A stretch of 64,000 nucleotides of DNA from NCBI GenBank assembly GCA_963783945.1, contig CAWAPS010000019.1:434001-498000 (forward strand), written 5' to 3'. The notes beneath the pieces are model-generated. The model searched no databases. It saw nothing but the letters and a program-made list of their open reading frames with translations, and was not told the DNA's origin. The translations under genes were made by a program, and so were the position numbers. Positions 58,479-64,000 of the stretch are shown piece after piece; positions within the stretch are counted from its first letter, which is position 1, and each line of letters opens with the position of its first letter. The DNA comes from CAWAPS01 sp963783945. GTDB lineage: Bacteria; Actinomycetota; Acidimicrobiia; Acidimicrobiales; Palsa-688.

Positions 58479-60752
58479 GTGACGCCACAGGTCCCAGCGG
58501 GTCTGTCCCTGGCCGTGCGGCGCCAAGACCACTCCGAGCGTCCGTTCCGTCTGTCGGAGTCGAAGCTTCACCCCCCGGTGGCCCGTCAAGGGACGGTGGC
58601 CCGCACCGTGCTGCTGGAGCGCCTGATCGGGCCGGCCGTGCCTGCGGTCATATCCGTAGTGGCGCCGGCCGGGTATGGCAAGACGACGCTTCTGGCGCAG
58701 TGGGCCGAGCTGAAAAAACCGCGGCTGGCGTGGCTGTCGGCCGACCACGCCGACAACGACCCGATCGTACTGCTGACCTACCTGGCGGTGGCCTTGGATC
58801 GGGTCGAGCCGATCAACCCGGCGGTGTTTTACGCCCTAGCCTCTCCTGGGGCGGGTCAAACCGTCGTCCGCCATCTGGTGTCCGCCGTCTCGTCGATGGG
58901 TCGGCCCCTTTCCATCGTGGTCGACCACGCCGAGGCGGTCACGAACCGGGAATGCCTCGACGCCATTACCGAACTGGCCCTAGCCGTGCCGGCAGGGTCG
59001 CAGTTCGCTATCGCCTCCCGGGAGATCCCGCCACTGCCGACCGCCCGCCTGCGCCTCCAGGGCGGCATAGTCGAAGTCGGCGCTAACGAGCTGGCCATGG
59101 GCGAGGGCGAAGCCTTCACGCTGTTGAGCGGGGCCGGGCTCGAGCTGAGGGGCGACGAGGTCCACGACCTGGTCGAGCGAACCGAGGGATGGCCGGCCGG
59201 CCTGTACCTGGCGGTACTGGCCATGAACGCCGGGAGCCCGAGAGCCGAGGCCGTGTTCTCCTTTACCGGCGACGACCGCTACATGGGCGACTACCTCCGC
59301 TCGGAAATCCTCGACCGGGTGTCGCGAGCCGAGGTGTCGTTCCTCACCCGCACCTCGATCCTCGATCGTCTGTGCGGTCCGCTCTGCGACGCCACCCTTG
59401 ACACCCACGGCTCGGGCGGGGTGCTCGACCAACTCGACAGCCACAACCTCTTGGTCGTCCCCCTCGACCGTCACCGCGAGTGGTACCGCTACCACCAGTT
59501 GTTCCGTCAGCTGTTGCACGCTGAGCTCAAGCGCCGCGAGCCCGACCTGATCCCGGCCCTTCACTCCCGGGCGGCGGCCTGGTTCGAGGCGAACGGGAGG
59601 CCGGAAACGGCCATCGAACACGCGAAGGCCGCCGGCGACGCCGAGCGGGTGGCCCGACTCGTGCTGACATGGAATCAACCGGTCTGGGCCAGCGGGCGGG
59701 TGGGAACGGTTCTGGGTTGGATGGAGTGGCTCGAGGACAAAACCTGGGTCGAGCACTATGCGGCTATCGCCGCCCACGGCGCACTGATCCTTGCCCTGCT
59801 CGGCCGCCCCGGGGAGGCCGAACGCTGGGCGGCGGCGGCCGAACGGGCCGCATCCCCTGGCCCGCTGCCCGACGGCGACACCACCGAAGGCGTGCTGGCC
59901 TACCTGCGGGCCCTCCTGTGCCGTGACGGTATCGCCGGGATGCGCCGCGACGCCCAGACCGCCTGGGAACAGCTCAGTCCGACGAGCCGGTATCGGGCCA
60001 CCATGCTGCACACCGAAGGTATCTCCTACCTGCTCGAATCCGACCCTGACCGGGCGGAGCCGATCCTGGCCCATGCCCTCGACGTAGCCATCGCGGCCGG
60101 TGCGGTGCCCTTGGTCGCTCTCATCCTCGCCGAACGCGGCATCGCCGCCAGCCACCGCGCCGACTGGTCCGCGGCCCAGGCGCTCGCCGAACAAGCCCTG
60201 AGAATAGTGCGCGACGGTCACCTCGACGATTACTGGACCAGCGCCCTGGTGTACGCCTGGGCGGCCCGCATCGCCGCCCACCACGGCGACGTGGCTAAGG
60301 CCCGCCAGTGTGTCACCCAAGCAGCCCGGCTCCGGCCGCTGCTCACCTACGCGCTGCCGGTCGTTTCAGCTCAGGCCCTGCTCGAACTGGGAAGAGCGTA
60401 CCTCGCCCTTGGCGACTTCAGCGGGCTTCGAGCCGTGCTGCGCCAAACTCGGGAGATCTTCGAGCAAAGACCCAACCTCGGCGTCCTACCCCAGCAGGAC
60501 GCAGAACTGCGAGCCAAGCTCACCACCATCACCGCCGGGCCGACCGGGGTCTCGTCGCTCACGACCGCTGAGCTACGACTGTTGCCCCTGCTGTCCACCC
60601 ACCTCACCCTCAAAGAGATCAGCGAACGACTGTACCTGTCGCGGAACACGGTGAAGACTCAGGCGGCATCGATATACAGGAAGTTCCGAGTCTCCTCGCG
60701 CGGTGAGACCATCGCACGCATGCACGAACTGGGCCTGCTCCCCCACGAGTAG
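58479..60752 (+). CDS. LuxR-family STAND ATPase regulator (LAL/MalT type)
   Basis: A 757-residue activator of the same class as the gene at 55000. It has Walker A APAGYGKTT, but the Walker B block reads LSIVVDHAEAV, so the usual second Asp (DD) is His. RTEGWPAGLYLAVLAM and WYRYHQLFRQLLHAEL mark the end of the ATPase part; TPR-like repeats fill about 390-680, and the LuxR helix-turn-helix ends the protein (LTTAELRLLPLLSTHLTLKE, YLSRNTVKTQAASIYRKF). The start is a GTG. ATP turnover may be altered by the Walker B change. Ligand unknown. Confidence 0.86.
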   Translation: MTPQVPAGLSLAVRRQDHSERPFRLSESKLHPPVARQGTVARTVLLERLIGPAVPAVISVVAPAGYGKTTLLAQWAELKKPRLAWLSADHADNDPIVLLTYLAVALDRVEPINPAVFYALASPGAGQTVVRHLVSAVSSMGRPLSIVVDHAEAVTNRECLDAITELALAVPAGSQFAIASREIPPLPTARLRLQGGIVEVGANELAMGEGEAFTLLSGAGLELRGDEVHDLVERTEGWPAGLYLAVLAMNAGSPRAEAVFSFTGDDRYMGDYLRSEILDRVSRAEVSFLTRTSILDRLCGPLCDATLDTHGSGGVLDQLDSHNLLVVPLDRHREWYRYHQLFRQLLHAELKRREPDLIPALHSRAAAWFEANGRPETAIEHAKAAGDAERVARLVLTWNQPVWASGRVGTVLGWMEWLEDKTWVEHYAAIAAHGALILALLGRPGEAERWAAAAERAASPGPLPDGDTTEGVLAYLRALLCRDGIAGMRRDAQTAWEQLSPTSRYRATMLHTEGISYLLESDPDRAEPILAHALDVAIAAGAVPLVALILAERGIAASHRADWSAAQALAEQALRIVRDGHLDDYWTSALVYAWAARIAAHHGDVAKARQCVTQAARLRPLLTYALPVVSAQALLELGRAYLALGDFSGLRAVLRQTREIFEQRPNLGVLPQQDAELRAKLTTITAGPTGVSSLTTAELRLLPLLSTHLTLKEISERLYLSRNTVKTQAASIYRKFRVSSRGETIARMHELGLLPHE

Positions 60753-60794
60753 CAAGGAGTGGGTCGTGCTTCACTTCCGGTGCGTGTCGAACCC

Positions 60795-61247
60795 TCAGCG
60801 CGTCCGGCGGCGTTCCCGGCGATGCATCCCGGCGGCGGAAACCGGTGATAGAGGCCGACCAAACGGGTCGATGAACAGGGCACAAGGCCCGGTGGCGCTC
60901 GGCACGCTGCCGTCGAGGAGCTTTATGCCGTAGCTGAGGACGTCCCCATCCAGTTGCGGGTCGTCAATCACCACGACGGCATCCTCGGGAAGCCGGTCGC
61001 CGGGCTCGGCAAAGGACAGGACGGCGTTCGGAGGGTTGGCGGCGAAGCTGTTGTCCCCCTGCCCCCAGACCTCGACGAACTGACGTGACGGCATATGCCC
61101 GACCTCGCGCTTGGGACGATCGGAGAAGTACAGCGTCGATGGCGACAGGCCCTCCAGGGTGATGCGTCCGCCCCCGCTGGTCATCCTCGCCGCGGTCTGC
61201 ACAAACAGTGCTTCCATGTCCTCGAGTTGTTGCTCGCTGACGCTCAT
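60795..61247 (-). CDS. Conserved hypothetical protein
   Basis: A 150-residue soluble protein without signal peptide. The pattern LEGLSPSTLYFSDRPKREVG, then FVEVWGQGDNSFAANPPNAVL and ALFIDPFGRPLSPVSAAGMH, recurs in uncharacterised proteins of several bacterial groups, so I regard it as conserved, but no function is known to me. GGAG lies nine bases before the ATG. The basic tail (RRERRRTR) is not part of the core. It stands alone between the LuxR-type gene (convergent) and the binding-protein gene (divergent). Confidence 0.6.
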   Translation of the reverse strand: MSVSEQQLEDMEALFVQTAARMTSGGGRITLEGLSPSTLYFSDRPKREVGHMPSRQFVEVWGQGDNSFAANPPNAVLSFAEPGDRLPEDAVVVIDDPQLDGDVLSYGIKLLDGSVPSATGPCALFIDPFGRPLSPVSAAGMHRRERRRTR

Positions 61248-61403
61248 GACGGCTCCATTCCCTCTTTAAGTGACTTCAAATCATCTTAGGGGGCTTGAAG
61301 AACGGGCACATCCCTCGAACCGGATGATCCGTTCGGCGAACCCGACGCCCCCCCGAAGGCGTGAATTCTCGTTCGCGAAGCTTGTTTTTCGGCAGGCGCT
61401 AAG

Positions 61404-62705
61404 GTGCGTTGCGTGGGTGGGAGACGAATCTTTCGGTCTTCCATCCTCGCCTTACTGGTCCTTTCGATCACTTCGGCCTGTGGCGCATCGGCAAAGGGAG
61501 TGTCCTCAACCTCGCTGACGACCGGCACCCCAACGGGAGCACAGGGAGCGACGAACGCGGCCAGTGCTCCCGGGGTTTCTCAGGACACCATCAGCGTAGG
61601 TTTGCTGACAGATCTCACCGGAGCCGCGTCGTCGACGTTCGGCGACACCGCTGATGGGGTCAACGCCCGCTTCTTTCTGCAGAACTCTGAGGGCGGGGTG
61701 AACGGCCGGATGCTGAAGCTGGATATCGCAGACACCACCTCCAGCCCGGTGGGGGCCCTGACCGCCGCCGAGGCGCTCGTGGCGCAAAAGGCGGTGTTCG
61801 GGGTGATTGCAGTGAGCGCCCTGACCTTCGGCAGCAGCTCCTATCTGCACGCACGGGGCATACCGGTCGTCGGGTCGGCCCTGGACGGCCCCGAGTGGTA
61901 CACGCAGCCGAACACCAACATGTTCAACATCGAGGGGGTCGGCAGCCCTCATTATCCCTCTTACACCACCGAGGGTGAGTTCTACAAGAGCATCGGCGTC
62001 AACCGGATCGGCTTCGTGGCCGACAACACCCCGTCGTCGGCGCGGGGCGTCAAGCAGGTGAGCAACTCGGTCCGGAGCGCGGGTTTGCACGTCTGTGCCA
62101 ACATCGTCATCCCGCTCGGTGAGGTCGACTTCACTGTGATCGCGCTGTCGCTCAAGCGGGCCGGGTGTCAGGCGGCCGAGTGCTCATGCCTCCTGAGCTC
62201 CTCCTTGGCGTTGGCCACCGCCCTCCAGAACGCCGGCATGCACATCCCGGTCTTGTTCGACGCCGGCCCCGCCCAGGGCGTCTTGGCGTCGGCGGCCACG
62301 GTAAAGCCGGCGACCGGTGATTTCTTCCCGGCGGAAACCTACTATTCGGGAAGTGCGTACGAGGCCTTCATCAGTGCCCTGCGGCGGTACGACCCTCGCT
62401 ACACGAGCGGTGTGCCCGACCTGGGCGTGATCGACGGGTGGCAAGCCGCCGATCTTTTCATCAAGGGGCTGCAAGTCGCCGGCCCAAACCCGACCCGCCG
62501 GTCCTACAGATCAGATCTCAGGCAGGTCAGCGACTGGGATGCCAATGGACTGCGCGTTTCCCCCGTTTCTTTCCGGCCATTCGGTCGCCCGCCGGCACAG
62601 TACTGTCTCCTCTACCTCACTGTCGAGGGATCGCGGTACACCAGCTACCCGGCCAGCGGCGAGCCCTACTGCGGTTCGCTCATCCCGAACTCGAACGCCT
62701 CCTAG
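61404..62705 (+). CDS. Branched-chain amino acid-type ABC substrate-binding lipoprotein
   Basis: A 433-residue periplasmic-binding-protein type I (LivJ-like) lipoprotein. The signal peptide (SSILALLVLSIT) ends in TSAC, the lipidation site. The mature protein begins after a Ser/Thr-rich linker with TISVGLLTDLTGAASSTFGD and continues with NSEGGVNGRMLKLDIADTTS, both typical of the family, and ends with the second lobe. No permease or ATPase genes are near, so it may serve an ABC transporter elsewhere. Related lipoproteins in Acidimicrobiia take up amino acids or aromatic and hydrophobic substrates. The GTG at 61404 is the probable start. Confidence 0.82.
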   Translation: MRCVGGRRIFRSSILALLVLSITSACGASAKGVSSTSLTTGTPTGAQGATNAASAPGVSQDTISVGLLTDLTGAASSTFGDTADGVNARFFLQNSEGGVNGRMLKLDIADTTSSPVGALTAAEALVAQKAVFGVIAVSALTFGSSSYLHARGIPVVGSALDGPEWYTQPNTNMFNIEGVGSPHYPSYTTEGEFYKSIGVNRIGFVADNTPSSARGVKQVSNSVRSAGLHVCANIVIPLGEVDFTVIALSLKRAGCQAAECSCLLSSSLALATALQNAGMHIPVLFDAGPAQGVLASAATVKPATGDFFPAETYYSGSAYEAFISALRRYDPRYTSGVPDLGVIDGWQAADLFIKGLQVAGPNPTRRSYRSDLRQVSDWDANGLRVSPVSFRPFGRPPAQYCLLYLTVEGSRYTSYPASGEPYCGSLIPNSNAS

Positions 62706-62960
62706 ATGTATGTAGCCGCCTCAGCCGACACGGATCCGAGGCCCGAGCAATTCACCTCTTTCGGGTGAAGCCGGCTTTCGCTATCAGGTCGAAGATTGTC
62801 GTCCACTTGTCGAGGAGTGGTGTATGCGCCGTTCCGCGTTTGGGGTGGCCTGAGGCCATCCGGGAGGTCTCGTGGCCAGATCCCTTATGGGGGCGATAGA
62901 TCGGCCGAGACGTCCATCCGGGCGGCCCACAGCGGTGAAGTCTCGAAGGGAGACATACCA

Positions 62961-64000
62961 ATGGCAGTAGTAACGATCGCCCATCCGAGTGTGGATGAAC
63001 GCCGGGTGAAAGGTCGAGCCGCTCGCGAGCGGTCGGCGCTCTCGAGCCACACCGGTTGGGCGCCGGCCAGTGACCGGCCCGACCCGGTGGCGCTGCTCGA
63101 GGCGCAGAACCTGACTCGGGAGCCGGACCTCGTGCCGGTCCGGCATGGCCGGATGATGGTGTCGCCGTTCACGTTTTATCGAGGTGCGGCCAAGATCATG
63201 GCCGCCGACTTGAAGGACACGCCGACGGCCGGGCTCGATGTCCAGTTGTGCGGTGACGCCCATCTGTCCAACTTCGGGGTGTTCGCCTCGCCCGAGCGAG
63301 CCCTGCTGTTTGATCTGAACGACTTCGACGAGACCCTACCGGGACCGTTCGAGTATGACGTCAAACGTATGGCCGCCAGCTTCACCATCGCGGCGCGCCA
63401 CAACGGCTTCGCCAAGGCCGACATCGCCGCCGCTACCCTGGCGTCGGTGACGGCGTACCGGGAAGCCATGGCCGGGTTCGCCCAGATGGGCAACATGGAG
63501 ATCTGGTACGCCCGCTTGTCCGAGCAGGACGTCATGAACGCCATCCGCTCGGTGGCCGCCGGAGCACGGACCAAGAAGGAGACGGCACAGGCCAAGCTGG
63601 GCGAGAAGACGGCGCGGAAGACCGCCCAGAAGGCGCACACCAGCGACAGCCTGCAGGCGCTGGCCAAGCTCGGGGAGTTGGTCGACGGCCGCTATCGGAT
63701 CGTCAGCCAACCACCCGTTATCGTCCCGGCCCGCGATATCCAGGCCATGTACGGGTACTCGGCCGACGAGCTGGAGGACGCTATTCACCAACAGTTCCGG
63801 GCCTACCGGATGACCCTGCAAGAGGATCGCCGTCACCTCCTGGAGCGCTTCGAGATCGTGGACATGGCCCGCAAGGTCGTGGGCGTGGGCAGCGTCGGCA
63901 CCCGAGCCTTCGTTGTGTTGTTGCAGGGGCGCGACGAGCGAGACCCTCTGTTCTTGCAGGTCAAGGAAGCCACCGCCTCAGTCCTGGAGGACCATCTGCC
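62961..64000 (+). CDS. DUF2252 family protein (5' part, runs off the window)
   Basis: The first 346 codons of a DUF2252 protein, an aminoglycoside-phosphotransferase-like kinase fold of unknown substrate. Typical blocks are RHGRMMVSPFTFYRGAAKIMA, LCGDAHLSNFGVFASPERALLFDLNDFDET (an APH-like catalytic GDxHxxN and a DxND metal site), and GVGSVGTRAFVVLLQGRD with the loop that follows. AAGGGAGA stands before the ATG at 62961. Family members are about 430-460 residues, so roughly a quarter of the gene lies beyond base 64000. The preceding 255 bases show nothing else. Confidence 0.85.
   Translation, partial: MAVVTIAHPSVDERRVKGRAARERSALSSHTGWAPASDRPDPVALLEAQNLTREPDLVPVRHGRMMVSPFTFYRGAAKIMAADLKDTPTAGLDVQLCGDAHLSNFGVFASPERALLFDLNDFDETLPGPFEYDVKRMAASFTIAARHNGFAKADIAAATLASVTAYREAMAGFAQMGNMEIWYARLSEQDVMNAIRSVAAGARTKKETAQAKLGEKTARKTAQKAHTSDSLQALAKLGELVDGRYRIVSQPPVIVPARDIQAMYGYSADELEDAIHQQFRAYRMTLQEDRRHLLERFEIVDMARKVVGVGSVGTRAFVVLLQGRDERDPLFLQVKEATASVLEDHL

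Overview
The window is GC-rich DNA from a high-GC Gram-positive bacterium. The gene content fits an uncultured soil or freshwater actinobacterium, most likely of the Acidimicrobiia: PPOX and LLM oxidoreductases of F420-linked families, an ECF41 (SigJ-type) sigma factor, DUF3040, twin-arginine and lipobox exports, tandem CaiB/BaiF CoA transferases and actinobacterial amidohydrolases. That assignment is inferred from gene families only; there is no rRNA or tRNA in the window.

Layout. 0-5 kb: oxidative catabolism genes, including a crotonase with every active-site residue of 6-oxocamphor hydrolase and a Baeyer-Villiger-type monooxygenase with an altered fingerprint. 5.1-9.0 kb: an iron/redox block. 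The ferrous permease gene efeU stops after 69 codons and runs straight into efeB (DyP peroxidase), followed by ccdA and a SCO1-TlpA double thioredoxin. 9-12 kb: a dehydrogenase, an acetyltransferase and a FIST protein. 12-18.3 kb: ECF41 sigma factor, SDR, cytochrome P450, a dead SnoaL gene, an LLM oxidoreductase and two convergent phytanoyl-CoA dioxygenase paralogues, one without its iron ligands. 18.3-25 kb: amidohydrolase, DinB protein, SDR, lipoprotein, DHA2-family exporter and VOC protein, with a perfect 51-bp palindrome at 19.9 kb that recurs in degenerate form at 39.7 kb.

25.4-29.8 kb is a mixed accessory zone: a frameshifted BrkB/YihY gene, an intact SipW signal peptidase with a TasA/CalY-like secreted protein, then remains of a tyrosine recombinase, a methyltransferase and an amidohydrolase. 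29.9-41.7 kb is again catabolic: two amidohydrolases, two double-length CoA transferases, two divergent SDRs around a long inverted repeat, a carboxymuconolactone decarboxylase-like protein and a Gfo/Idh/MocA oxidoreductase. 43.4-51.1 kb is a tight cydDCAB operon (cytochrome bd oxidase and its ABC exporter) followed by a ClC chloride channel. 51-64 kb holds a cyclase, a GH15 remnant, DUF389, a frameshifted SnoaL gene, two large LuxR-type ATPase regulators flanking a DUF1269-type protein, a branched-chain-amino-acid-type binding lipoprotein and the start of a DUF2252 gene that leaves the window.

The genes suggest an aerobic heterotroph degrading cyclic terpenoid or steroid-like compounds: P450 and SDR oxidation, ring cleavage by the beta-diketone hydrolase or Baeyer-Villiger enzyme, then CoA activation. 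The most notable items are the metal-free dioxygenase paralogue, the dispersed palindromes, the SipW/TasA-type export pair, the efeU-efeB deletion junction and the one-sided loss of the catalytic aspartate in both tandem CoA transferases.
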